In this document: one piece after another, positions 52,901 through 61,569 of the stretch
Position numbering within the stretch: the stretch's first letter is position 1
Layout of the letters: every line of letters starts with the position of its first letter
NCBI RefSeq assembly: GCF_900116865.1
Contig: NZ_FPCD01000011.1
Location: 1 to 64,000, forward strand
Origin: Butyrivibrio sp. M55
GTDB lineage: Bacteria > Bacillota > Clostridia > Lachnospirales > Lachnospiraceae
DNA: 64,000 nt
Direction of reading: 5' to 3'
The notes under the pieces: model-generated
What the model was told of the DNA's origin: nothing
Databases searched by the model: none
The model's input: the letters and a program-made list of their open reading frames with translations, nothing else
Position numbers and translations under genes: made by a program

Positions 52901-54516
52901 ATGTGTGTCCTAAGTGCAAATACAGCGATTTTGACTCGGAAGAAGTGCTTAAATACGGCGGTAATTCGGGCTGTGATATGCCTGATAAAAGATGTCCCAA
53001 GTGCGGAGCTCTTTTGTACAAGGACGGATTTGATATTCCGTTTGAGACATTCCTTGGATTCAAGGGAGACAAGGAGCCCGATATCGACCTTAACTTCTCC
53101 GGTGAGTATCAGTCAAAGGCTCACAAGTACACAGAGGTTATCTTTGGCTACGGACAGACTTTCAGAGCCGGAACAATCGCGTCTCTTGCGGATAAGACGG
53201 CTTACGGTTTCGTAAAGAAATATTACGACGGTATCGGTTCAAGTAAGAGAAAATGCGAGATTAACAGAATTGTTCAGGGATGTACGGGTATCAGAAGAGG
53301 TACAGGTCAGCACCCCGGTGGAATCATAGTTTTGCCGGTAGGAGAGGATATCAACTCATTTTGTCCTGTGCAGCATCCCGCGAATGATATGACAACCGCA
53401 ACGATAACGACACATTACGACTACCACTCGATCGACCACAACCTGCTTAAGCTCGATATTCTGGGACACGATGATCCTACGATGATAAGATTTTTGCAGG
53501 ATTGTACGGGACTTGATCCTAAGCTGGTTCCTTTGGATGATAAAAACGTAATGAGTCTGTTTATGAATACGACCGCGCTTGGCGTTACGCCTGAGCAGCT
53601 CGGAGGAACAAAGCTCGGATGCCTTGGACTTCCCGAGTTCGGTACAGACTTTGCCATGCAGATGGTTATCGATGCCAAACCTACGTCATTGTCCCATCTT
53701 ATAAGGATTTCGGGACTTTCACACGGTACGGACGTTTGGCTCGGAAATGCCCAGACGCTTATTCAGGAAGGTAAGGCGACGATCGATACATGTATCTGCT
53801 GTCGAGACGATATCATGATCTATCTCATTCAGAAGGGCATGGATAAGTCTCTTTCCTTCAAGACTATGGAGTCCGTGCGTAAGGGAAAAGGCCTTAAGCC
53901 CGAGATGGAAGAAGCCATGGTTGCGGCAGGAGTGCCGGACTGGTACATCTGGTCGTGTAAGAAGATCAAGTACATGTTCCCTAAGGCGCATGCGGCCGCA
54001 TACGTTATGATGGCGTGGAGAATCGCGTATTTTAAAGTTTATGTTCCGCAGGCGTTCTATGCTGCGTGGTTCAGTATAAGGGCGAAAGCCTTTAACTATG
54101 AGCATATGTGCCAGGGTGAAAATCACCTTCACAGTATTATGCGTGATTACAACAACAGGAAAGATGAGCTTACCAACGCTCAGCAGGCTGAATACGGCGA
54201 CATGAGACTTGTTGAGGAGATGTACGAGAGAGGAATCGAATTCCTTCCGATAGACATCTTTAAAGCTAAATCAAGAGAGTTTCAGGTAATCGGCGATAAG
54301 ATCATGCCTGCTCTTAACAGTATAGACGGAATGGGTGAAAAAGCTGCGGACCAGATTGTCGAAGCAGCTAAGGACGGCCCGTTCCTTTCAAAGGACGACT
54401 TTAAACAAAGAACAAAGTGCCCTCAGGCGGTTATCGACAAGATGGCTGACATGGGACTTCTGGGCGATATTCCCGATTCAAACCAGATCAGTATTTTCGA
54501 TCTGATGAAGGGGTAA
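49987..54516 (+). CDS. polC: DNA polymerase III PolC-type alpha subunit
   Basis: A 1509-residue replicative polymerase of low-GC Gram-positives. In order: an N-terminal domain (about 1-240) containing a basic, Ala/Lys/Glu-rich linker near 175-245, an OB fold (about 255-370), a PHP domain start (VELHCHTKMSDMDGVSEV), the inserted DEDDh exonuclease (FDIETTGFSP to HRAVDDAECT) for proofreading, then the rest of PHP (DAHFLNPEDE). The polymerase core follows, with a zinc finger (CPKC...CPKCG) and the catalytic EPDIDLNFSGEYQ. It ends with SIFDLMKG. GAGGGAG precedes the ATG. It is last in the pyrH run and is followed by a strong terminator. Confidence 0.97.
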   Translation: MSKSFFEVFPTLKLDAKTKEIMEQTVVDKVSTTRKQDFIRVYISSKNLIDKADILKAETGIKKQFFGNQDLTVKIYEKFSLSAQYTPKNLIDIYKDSIELELKDYDHMEYSLFRSAQFLYPEDGNIVIQLEDSVVGQKKAPDLVRVLSKIINERCGLSASITPEFIEVVKETEEPDYSAESAKMAKKLEAAEQRSEEKKKQKEEQEAAKEAAASAKKAAVEKPAGKPAGKEGGFSKGKWSGKRDFGGSFKRSDNPDVIFGRDFDDETMKLSDLVGELGEVCVHGKVILFDKRDIRNEKSILIFDITDFTDSITVKMFVRTEDVPEITKDIKMGAFIKLKGIAAVDKFDHELSIQSVAGVKKIPDFTSKRVDRADVKRVELHCHTKMSDMDGVSEVKDIVKQAYKWGMPGIAITDHGVVQALTDANHVWEDLYSAEKKRRKEAGEPPIERQDFFKLILGVEAYVVDDLKEIVVNDKGQPIEDTTFVVFDIETTGFSPIKNKIIEIGAVKVRNGEILERFSEFINPEVPIPYRITKLTSITDDMVIDAPTREVIIPRFVEFCKDAVLVGHNVGFDISFINQNCKELGIDADYTTVDTLWLSRYFFPLQAKHTLDAVAKTLGVVLEHHHRAVDDAECTALIFNKFVPMLKEQKAETLTDVNILGKPTKEMIRHLRPNHCIILAKNTLGRVNLYTLVSESHVDYFRRFPLVPKSELIKHREGLIVGSACCAGELYGAVVEGRPPEEIARLVDFYDYLEIQPVANNRFMIDSERYEDINSEDDIKNINKEIVRLGEQFNKPVVATCDAHFLNPEDEIYRTIIMAGKGMNDEEESPLYLRTTDEMMAEFDYLGGDKAKEIVIDNTRMILDMCDSISPVRPDKCAPVIENSDEILTKICYDKAHEIYGDDLPEIVQERLERELNSIIKNGFAVMYIIAQKLVWKSNEDGYLVGSRGSVGSSFVAFTSGITEVNSLSPHYVCPKCKYSDFDSEEVLKYGGNSGCDMPDKRCPKCGALLYKDGFDIPFETFLGFKGDKEPDIDLNFSGEYQSKAHKYTEVIFGYGQTFRAGTIASLADKTAYGFVKKYYDGIGSSKRKCEINRIVQGCTGIRRGTGQHPGGIIVLPVGEDINSFCPVQHPANDMTTATITTHYDYHSIDHNLLKLDILGHDDPTMIRFLQDCTGLDPKLVPLDDKNVMSLFMNTTALGVTPEQLGGTKLGCLGLPEFGTDFAMQMVIDAKPTSLSHLIRISGLSHGTDVWLGNAQTLIQEGKATIDTCICCRDDIMIYLIQKGMDKSLSFKTMESVRKGKGLKPEMEEAMVAAGVPDWYIWSCKKIKYMFPKAHAAAYVMMAWRIAYFKVYVPQAFYAAWFSIRAKAFNYEHMCQGENHLHSIMRDYNNRKDELTNAQQAEYGDMRLVEEMYERGIEFLPIDIFKAKSREFQVIGDKIMPALNSIDGMGEKAADQIVEAAKDGPFLSKDDFKQRTKCPQAVIDKMADMGLLGDIPDSNQISIFDLMKG

Positions 54517-54529
54517 AAAGTGCGGAAAA

Positions 54530-54575
54530 TGCAAGAGGCTGTGCGGCTGATACAGCCTCTTGCAAAACTTTTTTT
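54530..54575 (+). terminator. Strong intrinsic terminator after polC
   Basis: TGCAAGAGGCTGT (54530-54542) pairs perfectly with ACAGCCTCTTGCA (54552-54564), followed by AAAC and a run of seven T. Confidence 0.93.
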
Positions 54576-54605
54576 CAATTTTTTTGAAAAAATTAAAAAA
54601 AATGC

Positions 54606-54634
54606 TTGCATTATTTCAAACTATGAGATAATAT
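54606..54634 (+). promoter_or_regulatory. Promoter of tRNA-Glu
   Basis: TTGCAT (54606-54611), 17 bases, TAATAT (54629-54634), about 43 bases before the tRNA. Confidence 0.68.
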
Positions 54635-54676
54635 AAACAAGTCGCCGCGATACAGCGGCTGACACAAAGCTACTAA

Positions 54677-54748
54677 GCCTCGTTGGTCAAGCGGTTAAGA
54701 CGCTGCCCTCTCACGGCAGAATCAGCGGTTCGATTCCGCTACGAGGTA
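54677..54748 (+). tRNA. tRNA-Glu (anticodon CUC)
   Basis: A 72-nt cloverleaf. The acceptor stem is GCCTCGT/ACGAGGT (first pair G-U) with discriminator A. The D arm is GTC...GAC with AAGCGGTTAA. The anticodon stem is CTGCC/GGCAG around CTCTCAC, giving anticodon CUC. The T arm is AGCGG/CCGCT with loop TTCGATT. The CCA end is not encoded. Confidence 0.95.
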
Positions 54749-54780
54749 CTGACTGTTGAATTATAACAGCCCAACCCGAG

Positions 54781-54807
54781 ATCAAGTCCTTTGCGACTTG
54801 ATTTTTT
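54781..54807 (+). terminator. Terminator of tRNA-Glu
   Basis: ATCAAGTC (54781-54788) and GACTTGAT (54795-54802) form a perfect 8-bp stem with a 6-base loop and a following run of T. Confidence 0.88.
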
Positions 54808-54821
54808 CTTTGAAGTAGCTG

Positions 54822-54850
54822 TTTACAAACAGCGCAACGCAAGTTATAAT
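54822..54850 (+). promoter_or_regulatory. Sigma-A promoter of the rimP-nusA-infB operon
   Basis: TTTACA (54822-54827), 17 bases, perfect TATAAT (54845-54850). The transcript would start near 54857, leaving a leader of about 117 bases before rimP. Confidence 0.75.
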
Positions 54851-54865
54851 GTAGTTGATTTTAGG

Positions 54866-54891
54866 AGTGGACTTTCGCGAGTCCACTTTTT
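54866..54891 (+). terminator. Leader attenuator hairpin before rimP-nusA
   Basis: AGTGGACT (54866-54873) and AGTCCACT (54880-54887) form a perfect 8-bp stem followed by a short T run, about 10 bases after the predicted transcript start. In B. subtilis the ylxS(rimP)-nusA operon leader holds a NusA-dependent terminator for autoregulation; this hairpin, with its weak U tract, is placed to do the same. Confidence 0.65.
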
Positions 54892-54973
54892 GCATGTTTT
54901 GGATTTTTTCATATTTCATTGACAGCAAAAATAAAGAAGTGAAATTTGAAATATCTGAATTTAAGGAGATTGA

Positions 54974-55438
54974 ATGTCCAGGAAAGAAGATATCGAGAAG
55001 AAAACAGAAGAACTGCTTGCACCTATTGCGGAGGCGAACGGCGTAAGGATTTATGATGTCGAATATGTGAAGGAAGCCGGAGAGTGGTACCTCAGAGCAT
55101 ATATTGACAAGGACGAAGGAGTTAACATCAACGATTGCGTCAATGTAAATCATGCTTTATCCGATGCGCTCGATGTGGATGACTTCATTGAGGATGCATA
55201 TACACTTGAAGTCAGCAGTCCGGGACTGGGAAGACAGCTTAAGAAGGACAGACATTTTGAAAACAGTCTCGGTAAGGAAGTTGAGCTTAAGCTTTACAAG
55301 GCAATTGACGGAGTAAAAGAGTTTGCCGGTATACTTAAGAGCTACGATAGCACTTCGGTTACCGTAACTATAAATGACAAAGACGAAACTTTTTTGAGAA
55401 AAGAAATATCAGTTATTAAGCTTGCTCTGGATTTTTGA
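54974..55438 (+). CDS. rimP: Ribosome maturation factor RimP
   Basis: A 154-residue cytosolic factor for 30S subunit assembly. The N-terminal half shows LAPIAEANGVRIYDVEYVKEAGEWYLRAYIDKDEGVNINDCVNVNHALSDALD; the C-terminal SH3-like half carries YTLEVSSPGLGRQLKKDRHFENSLGKEVELKLY. Length is typical. AAGGAG precedes the ATG. It is the first gene of the nusA operon and ends four bases into the reading region of the next frame. Confidence 0.95.
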   Translation: MSRKEDIEKKTEELLAPIAEANGVRIYDVEYVKEAGEWYLRAYIDKDEGVNINDCVNVNHALSDALDVDDFIEDAYTLEVSSPGLGRQLKKDRHFENSLGKEVELKLYKAIDGVKEFAGILKSYDSTSVTVTINDKDETFLRKEISVIKLALDF

Positions 55439-55464
55439 TCCGGGCGAAAAAGAAGGAGACTACG

Positions 55465-56676
55465 ATGAGTAAAGAATTAATGGATGCCCTTGACCTCTTG
55501 GAGAAGGAGAAGAACATCAGCAAGGATTCTCTGTTTGATGCTATTGAGAATTCTCTTGTCACAGCCTGCAAGAATAATTTCGGAAAGGCTGAGAACATCA
55601 GGGTAGAAGTTGACAGAGAGAACTGTGATTTCAAGTGCTATGCTGAGAAAACAGTTGTTGAAACTGCAGATGATGTTATGGATCCTATGCTTGAAATCTC
55701 TCTTGATGATGCCAAGAAGATCAGCAAGAAGAGCAAGGTTGATGATATTGTCAATGTTCCGCTCAATTCCAAAGAGTTCGGCCGTATTGCTACTCAGAAT
55801 GCCAAGAACGTAATTCTTCAGAAGATCCGTGAAGAAGAGCGTGGTGCTATATATAACGAGTATTACAAGAAAGAGCATGATATCGTTACCGGTGTTATTC
55901 AGAGATATGTCGGAAAGAATATCAGCATCAATCTTGGTCGTGCGGATGCTATTCTCAATGAGAACGAGCAGGTTGAGAGCGAGGCTAAATCAGGTTTCTA
56001 CAAACCTACATCAAGAATCAGACTTTATGTCCTCGAAGTTAAGAATGGTTCAAAGGGACCCAGAATTCTTGTTTCAAGAACTCATCCCGATCTTGTAAAG
56101 AGACTTTTTGAGCAGGAAGTTGCAGAGATTCAGGATGGAACAGTAGAGATCAAGAGTATCGCAAGAGAAGCAGGAAGCCGTACAAAGATCGCCGTATACT
56201 CAAACAATCCGAATGTTGATGCTGTAGGTGCTTGCGTAGGTGTCAACGGAGCAAGAGTCAATCTTATCGTAGATGAGCTTAACGGCGAGAAGATAGATGT
56301 TATCAACTGGGACGAGAACCCCGGTAACCTCATTCAGAATGCTCTTTCACCCGCAAAGATCGTTGCCGTATTTGCCGATCCCGATGAGAAGAGTGCTAAG
56401 GTAGTCGTTCCCGATTATCAGCTTTCACTTGCAATCGGTAAGGAAGGTCAGAATGCAAGACTTGCAGCAAGACTTACAGGTTACAAGATCGATATAAAGA
56501 GCGAAACACAGGCTAAGGATGCTCCCGGATTCCGTATGGAAGATTATCTTGATGATGAAGAAGATTACGATGAGGAGTATGAAGAAGGCGAGATCGAAGA
56601 AGTAGACGACGCCGATATTGAAGAAGCAGAAGATGCTGAAATTGAAGTAGAAGAGGACACTGACGCAGAGGAATAA
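55465..56676 (+). CDS. nusA: Transcription termination/antitermination factor NusA
   Basis: A 403-residue RNA polymerase-binding factor. It has an N-terminal polymerase-binding domain (about 1-125), an S1 domain (about 130-200; IVTGVIQRYVGKNISINLGRADAIL) and two KH domains (about 200-345; SRTHPDLVKRLFEQEVAEI, VDAVGACVGVNGARV, SLAIGKEGQNARLAARLTGYKIDI). A Glu/Asp-rich tail (about 355-403) replaces the proteobacterial acidic repeats. The start at 55465 follows AAGGAG. It may control its own operon through the leader hairpin. Confidence 0.96.
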   Translation: MSKELMDALDLLEKEKNISKDSLFDAIENSLVTACKNNFGKAENIRVEVDRENCDFKCYAEKTVVETADDVMDPMLEISLDDAKKISKKSKVDDIVNVPLNSKEFGRIATQNAKNVILQKIREEERGAIYNEYYKKEHDIVTGVIQRYVGKNISINLGRADAILNENEQVESEAKSGFYKPTSRIRLYVLEVKNGSKGPRILVSRTHPDLVKRLFEQEVAEIQDGTVEIKSIAREAGSRTKIAVYSNNPNVDAVGACVGVNGARVNLIVDELNGEKIDVINWDENPGNLIQNALSPAKIVAVFADPDEKSAKVVVPDYQLSLAIGKEGQNARLAARLTGYKIDIKSETQAKDAPGFRMEDYLDDEEDYDEEYEEGEIEEVDDADIEEAEDAEIEVEEDTDAEE

Positions 56677-56677
56677 G

Positions 56678-56938
56678 ATGCAGAAGAAAATTCCAACAAG
56701 AAAGTGTGTAGGCTGCGGAGAGATGCGTGACAAGAAGGACATGATAAGAGTTATCAAGACCCCCGAAGGTGAGATATGTCTTGATGTCACAGGCAGGGCG
56801 AATGGAAGAGGCGCATATATATGTAACAGTGCCGAATGTCTAAAAAAAGCAGTTAAGAACAGGGGACTTGAGAAATCTTTGAAAGCTCAGATTCCCGGAG
56901 ACATACTTGAGCAGATGAATAAGGAGCTCGGAGAGTAA
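56678..56938 (+). CDS. rnpM: YlxR/RnpM-family RNA-binding protein
   Basis: An 86-residue basic protein of the YlxR family (DUF448), recently described as an RNase P modulator. Signature: RKCVGCGEMRDKKDMIRVIKTPEGEICLDVTGRANGRGAYIC. It begins one base after the nusA stop. Function in this organism is inferred from family and from its invariant place between nusA and infB. Confidence 0.93.
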   Translation: MQKKIPTRKCVGCGEMRDKKDMIRVIKTPEGEICLDVTGRANGRGAYICNSAECLKKAVKNRGLEKSLKAQIPGDILEQMNKELGE

Positions 56939-56939
56939 A

Positions 56940-57251
56940 TTGGATAGTAAAAAGATTTATTCTTTGCTTGGCCTTAGTGCAAGGGCCGGGAAATTAAAGA
57001 GCGGAGAGTTTTCCGTATTGGATGCGATCCGCAGCGGCAAAGCATGTGCCGTGATAGTGAGTGAAGATGCTTCTGATAACACAAAGAAGCAGTTCAAAGA
57101 TAAATGTAGTTATTATAATGTGCCTATTGCTTTTTTTGGAGACATGGAGAGCCTCGGGCATGCAGTTGGTAAAGGAGTTCGAACAAGCCTTGTCATCACC
57201 GACAAAGGGCTGGCGCAATCGCTTTTAAAGAACTTACTACAAGAAGATTAG
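56940..57251 (+). CDS. ylxQ: L7Ae/YlxQ-family ribosomal-type protein
   Basis: A 103-residue protein of the L7Ae/L30e/S12e/Gadd45 RNA-binding fold (KIYSLLGLSARAGKLKSGEFSVLDAIRSGKACAVIVSEDASDNTKKQFKDKC), probably binding kink-turn RNA. The start is TTG with GGAG six bases upstream. It lies one base after the rnpM stop, in the standard nusA-infB order. Confidence 0.92.
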   Translation: MDSKKIYSLLGLSARAGKLKSGEFSVLDAIRSGKACAVIVSEDASDNTKKQFKDKCSYYNVPIAFFGDMESLGHAVGKGVRTSLVITDKGLAQSLLKNLLQED

Positions 57252-57266
57252 TTGGAGGAAATGTGA

Positions 57267-60146
57267 ATGGCAAAAATTAAGATATCTGAACTTGCAACAG
57301 AGCTTGGGTGTGAAGGAAAAGCACTGCTTAGCTTTTTGCAGGAAAAGGGAATAGAGGCGAAGCGTTCGAACAGCTCGATTGATGACAATGAGGCGGAAAT
57401 TGCAAGAAAGCATTTCGGCAAAAAGAGTGCAAATGATGCACCCTCCAATGCCAATAAGGAAGCTAAGCCTGCTAAGACAGACGCATCTGCAAAAGGAGCG
57501 TCCGATCAGAGTGCTTCAGGTGATGCACCTAAGAAAAAGAAAAAGATCATAATGGTTACAAATGCCGGAAATTCCAAGATGGGCGGCTATCAGAACCAGA
57601 ATAACAATAATGCGGGAAATAACAACCAGAGACGTGACAACAGAAATTCCGGCAATCAGAACAACAGAAGAGGAACTTTTGCTCAGTCACAGAATGTTTA
57701 TCATCCCATCAAGCCTTTAACTGCACCTTCTCAGCTTGAGAGCTACGGAAACAGTTCTATTCCCAAGACTCCGGTTCAGAAGCAGGCATCTGCCAAGCAG
57801 GAAGCTCCCGCAAAGCAGGAGACACAGGCTGTTAAGCCTAAGGAGACTGCTGTTGAGAATAAGCAGCCGGTAAAGGCACCCGTTAAGGAGAAAACAGAAA
57901 GACCCGCAGAGAGAAATGTGGCTCCTGCACAGAACAATAACAGAAACGGTGCCGACAGAAGAGATAACAGAAACGGCAACGATTTCGGAAGAGATAACAG
58001 AGGTCCTCGTCAGAACGGAGACAGAAACTCATTCCAGAACAGAAACGGTGCTCAGGGCGGACCCAGAAACAACAATGCTCAGGGTAACGGTCCACGCAGG
58101 GACAACAATAACGGAAACAATGCTCAGAACGGTAAGTTCAGGGGCAAGGGCGACAACAATAAGTTTGCCGGAAATAAGTTTGATAAGGGCGCAAGAGGCG
58201 GATTTGCCGATGCACCTCAGAAAGAAAATTCAGGTCGCAGAGACGACGAGAGAAGAAGAATCGGTCAGGAAAAGGATAAGAGAAATAAGAAGGATCTTGC
58301 TTACGAGCAGGAAGAGATGATGCCGAGAAGTAAGAGAGTCGGCAGATTCATCAAGCCTGAAGTTAAGAAGGTTGAAGAGCCTGAAGAGCAGATCAAGGTT
58401 ATCTCAATTCCCGAGAAGGTTTCCATCAAGGAACTTGCCGAGAAGATGAAGATGCAGCCTTCAGTAATCATCAAGAAGCTCTTTATGGCAGGTCAGATTT
58501 CTACCGTTAATACAGAGCTTACTTATGAAGAGGCTGAGAATATAGCTATCGAATATGACATCATTTGTGAGAAGGAGATTCCCGTTGATATTATCGAGGA
58601 GCTTCTTAAAGAGGATGAGGACGCAGAAGAGACACTTAAGAAGAGACCTCCTGTTGTCTGCGTAATGGGTCACGTTGACCATGGTAAGACTTCACTTCTT
58701 GATGCTATTCGTAAGACAAGCGTTACAGATAGAGAGGCAGGCGGTATCACACAGAGAATCGGTGCTTACACTGTATCTGTAAATGATCAGAAGATCACAT
58801 TCCTTGATACTCCCGGTCACGAAGCATTCACTGCAATGCGTATGAGAGGTGCTACATCAACAGATATCGCAGTTCTTGTAGTTGCTGCCGATGACGGTGT
58901 AATGCCACAGACTGTTGAGGCTATCAACCATGCCAAGGCAGCCGAAGTTGAGATTATTGTAGCAGTTAATAAGATAGATAAGCCTAATGCAAATATCGAT
59001 AAGGTTAAGCAGGAAATGACTGAATATGGCCTTATCTCAACAGATTGGGGCGGAACAACAGAATTTGTTCCTGTTTCAGCCAAGTCCGGAGAGGGAATTG
59101 AGACACTTCTTGAGACTATCATTCTTACAGCGGATATTCTCGAGCTCAAGGCTAATCCTGACAGAGAAGCAAGAGGTCTCGTACTTGAGGCAAGACTTGA
59201 TAAGGGTCGCGGACCTGTTGCAAACGTACTTGTTCAGAAGGGTACACTTCATGTTGGGGACTTTATTTCAGCCGGTGCAAGCTCAGGTAAGGTTAGAGCG
59301 ATGGTTGACGATAAGGGCAACAAGCTCAAGGAAGCACTTCCTTCACAGCCTGTTGAGATCCTTGGTCTTTCAGATGTTCCCAACGCAGGTGAAGTATTCC
59401 TCGGACATGAGACTGACAAGCAGGCTAAGCAGTATGCCAACACATACCTTCAGCAGCACAAGAAAGACCTCATTGAAGAGACAAAGGCTAAGATGTCACT
59501 TGATGATCTGTATTCAAAGATTGAGGAAGGCAGACTTCAGGAACTCAATATCATCATCAAGGCAGACGTTCAGGGTAGCGTAGAGGCACTTAAGCAGAGT
59601 CTCCTTAAGCTTTCAAATGAGGAAGTTGTCGTTAAGGTTATTCACGGCGGTGTTGGTGCCATCAATGAGTCTGACGTAACTCTTGCTGCAGCTTCAAGTG
59701 CTATTATCATCGGATTTGACGTTCGTCCCGATGCGACAGCAAAGAGCATGGCAGAGCACGAAGGCGTAGAGATCAAGCTTTACAAGGTTATCTACCAGGC
59801 AATCGAAGAGATTGAATTTGCTATGAAGGGTATGCTTGCGCCTATCTTCGAAGAGAGAGTTACCGGACATGCCGAAGTCAGACAGATATTCAAGGCTTCT
59901 AAGGTTGGAAATATCGCAGGTTCCTTCGTTAAGGACGGTATCATTAAGAAAAATTGCAAGGTTCGTATTTCCAGAGAGGGTGAGCAGATCTTCGAAGGTG
60001 ATCTTGCATCCCTTAAGAGATTCAAGGACGATGTCAAGGAAGTTAAGGAAGGCTTCGAGTGCGGTCTTGTATTTGACGGCTTTGATCAGATTCACGAAGG
60101 TGATCTTGTAGAAGCTTACGAGATGGTGGAAGTACCCAGAACCTAA
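57267..60146 (+). CDS. infB: Translation initiation factor IF-2
   Basis: A 959-residue GTPase that brings initiator tRNA to the ribosome. Residues 1-50 are the IF2N helical domain. Residues about 60-360 form a long disordered linker extremely rich in Asn, Arg, Gly and Gln. A second IF2N-like domain is at about 385-435. The G domain from about 467 has [27 protein letters not shown] and NKIDKPNA; domains II-IV follow. GGAGG precedes the ATG. The linker is longer and more Asn/Arg-rich than in most Firmicutes. Confidence 0.97.
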   Translation: MAKIKISELATELGCEGKALLSFLQEKGIEAKRSNSSIDDNEAEIARKHFGKKSANDAPSNANKEAKPAKTDASAKGASDQSASGDAPKKKKKIIMVTNAGNSKMGGYQNQNNNNAGNNNQRRDNRNSGNQNNRRGTFAQSQNVYHPIKPLTAPSQLESYGNSSIPKTPVQKQASAKQEAPAKQETQAVKPKETAVENKQPVKAPVKEKTERPAERNVAPAQNNNRNGADRRDNRNGNDFGRDNRGPRQNGDRNSFQNRNGAQGGPRNNNAQGNGPRRDNNNGNNAQNGKFRGKGDNNKFAGNKFDKGARGGFADAPQKENSGRRDDERRRIGQEKDKRNKKDLAYEQEEMMPRSKRVGRFIKPEVKKVEEPEEQIKVISIPEKVSIKELAEKMKMQPSVIIKKLFMAGQISTVNTELTYEEAENIAIEYDIICEKEIPVDIIEELLKEDEDAEETLKKRPPVVCVMGHVDHGKTSLLDAIRKTSVTDREAGGITQRIGAYTVSVNDQKITFLDTPGHEAFTAMRMRGATSTDIAVLVVAADDGVMPQTVEAINHAKAAEVEIIVAVNKIDKPNANIDKVKQEMTEYGLISTDWGGTTEFVPVSAKSGEGIETLLETIILTADILELKANPDREARGLVLEARLDKGRGPVANVLVQKGTLHVGDFISAGASSGKVRAMVDDKGNKLKEALPSQPVEILGLSDVPNAGEVFLGHETDKQAKQYANTYLQQHKKDLIEETKAKMSLDDLYSKIEEGRLQELNIIIKADVQGSVEALKQSLLKLSNEEVVVKVIHGGVGAINESDVTLAAASSAIIIGFDVRPDATAKSMAEHEGVEIKLYKVIYQAIEEIEFAMKGMLAPIFEERVTGHAEVRQIFKASKVGNIAGSFVKDGIIKKNCKVRISREGEQIFEGDLASLKRFKDDVKEVKEGFECGLVFDGFDQIHEGDLVEAYEMVEVPRT

Positions 60147-60157
60147 GAAAGGTAAAA

Positions 60158-60553
60158 ATGCGAAAGAACAGCAATAAAAATAAAAGAATAAACGGTGAGG
60201 TTCAGAAAGTTATATCCGAAGCTATCAGATATAGCAAAGATCCCAGAATCAGCCCCATGACATCCGTAATGGATGTTGAAGTTGCTCCGGACCTTAAGAC
60301 ATGTAAGGTCTGGGTAACCGTAATGGGAAATGATGAGGACAGGGAGAGAACCGAAGCCGGACTTAAAAGCGCAGCGGGATATATCAGAAGTACTCTGGCA
60401 AAAGAGCTCAATATGAGATATACGCCCGAACTTCGCTTTATCATGGATGACTCCATTGAATATGCAATCAATATGTCCAAGAAGATTGATGAAGTAACAG
60501 CAAAGGATAATGAAGCAAAGATTGCTCGCGGAGAGGAAATCGATGAGGATTGA
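60158..60553 (+). CDS. rbfA: Ribosome-binding factor A
   Basis: A 131-residue KH-like 30S assembly factor (INGEVQKVISEAIRYSKDPRISPMTSVMDVEVAPDLKTCKVWVTVMG; LNMRYTPELRFIMDDSIEYAINMSKKIDEV). Length is normal, with a slightly extended acidic C-terminus. Its end overlaps the nrnA start by 11 bases, indicating coupling. It follows infB by 11 bases. Confidence 0.95.
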   Translation: MRKNSNKNKRINGEVQKVISEAIRYSKDPRISPMTSVMDVEVAPDLKTCKVWVTVMGNDEDRERTEAGLKSAAGYIRSTLAKELNMRYTPELRFIMDDSIEYAINMSKKIDEVTAKDNEAKIARGEEIDED

Positions 60554-61493
60554 TGATTATTTGACTAATGTCGGTACAGTTGGAATCAGCGGACATGTGA
60601 GACCTGACGGAGACTGTGTTGGGTCATGTATGAGTATGTATCTTTACCTCAGAAAGAATTATCCGAATATCAAGGTGGATGTTTTTCTTGAGAAAATACC
60701 TCAGGAGCTTACATTTATCAAAGATTCCGACAAGATAAACAGTGATTTTGTTTCGGAAGTTGAAAGCTACGATCTGTTTATTGCGCTTGATTGCGGAAAA
60801 GAGCGCACAGGTGGAGCGGAGAAGTTTTTTGATGCTGCAAAAAAGACGGTAAATATAGATCATCACATCAGCAATCCGGGAACAGGTGATGCAAATTATG
60901 TTGTTCCTACAGCAAGTTCTGCTTGTGAGCTTGTTTATGACGTTCTTGATAAAGAGCGCATGGATGTTGAGATAGCTAAGGCTATTTATACCGGAATGGT
61001 TACTGACACGGGAGTCTTCAAATATTCAAACACATCTCCGAAGACAATGGAGATTGCCGCGAAACTCATAGCTTACGGTTTTGATTTCGGAAGTCTTATC
61101 GACCATGTTTTTTATGAAAAGACTTATCTTCAGAACCAGATACTTGGAAGAGCACTTTTAGAGAGTATTCGTCTTCTTGACGGAAGATGTATCGTATCTG
61201 TTATCTCTAAGCAGACAATGGATTTCTACGGTGCTGAATCAAGCGATCTTGACGGTATAGTAAGTCAGATGCTTCTTACCATCGGAGTTGATTGTTCGAT
61301 TTTTGCTTACGAGCTGGCTCCTTTGGAATATAAGGTCAGCCTTCGCAGTAACGGCGCTGTCGATGTAGCCAAGGTTGCAGCGATATTTGGCGGCGGTGGC
61401 CATCAGAGAGCGGCAGGATGCAGCGTAAACGGAACTTATCATGATGTAATAAACAATATAATGAAATATGTTCAGCATCAGCTTGAAGAGTGA
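60543..61493 (+). CDS. nrnA: DHH-family oligoribonuclease/pAp phosphatase NrnA
   Basis: A 316-residue bifunctional enzyme degrading nanoRNAs and 3'-phosphoadenosine 5'-phosphate. DHH motifs: GHVRPDGDCVGSCMSMYLYLR, ALDCGKERTG, NIDHHISNPGTGDANYV and TGMVTDTGVFKYSNTS. The DHHA1 domain ends in AAIFGGGGHQRAAGCSV. The start at 60543 lies inside rbfA with GGAGAGG upstream; a longer in-frame ORF from 60510 is rejected. In c-di-GMP-rich bacteria this family also removes pGpG. Confidence 0.94.
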   Translation: MRIDDYLTNVGTVGISGHVRPDGDCVGSCMSMYLYLRKNYPNIKVDVFLEKIPQELTFIKDSDKINSDFVSEVESYDLFIALDCGKERTGGAEKFFDAAKKTVNIDHHISNPGTGDANYVVPTASSACELVYDVLDKERMDVEIAKAIYTGMVTDTGVFKYSNTSPKTMEIAAKLIAYGFDFGSLIDHVFYEKTYLQNQILGRALLESIRLLDGRCIVSVISKQTMDFYGAESSDLDGIVSQMLLTIGVDCSIFAYELAPLEYKVSLRSNGAVDVAKVAAIFGGGGHQRAAGCSVNGTYHDVINNIMKYVQHQLEE

Positions 61494-61512
61494 GAACATA
61501 TTGTATTTAACG

Positions 61513-61553
61513 AAAAAGGTACCCATAAAGATTACATTTAGGGGTACCTTTTT
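61513..61553 (+). terminator. Intrinsic terminator-like hairpin between nrnA and truB
   Basis: AAAAAGGTACCC (61513-61524) and GGGTACCTTTTT (61542-61553) form a perfect 12-bp stem with a 17-base loop, ending in five T. It may reduce expression of truB and ribF relative to the upstream operon. Confidence 0.75.
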
Positions 61554-61569
61554 GAGAGCACGGGAGAAT

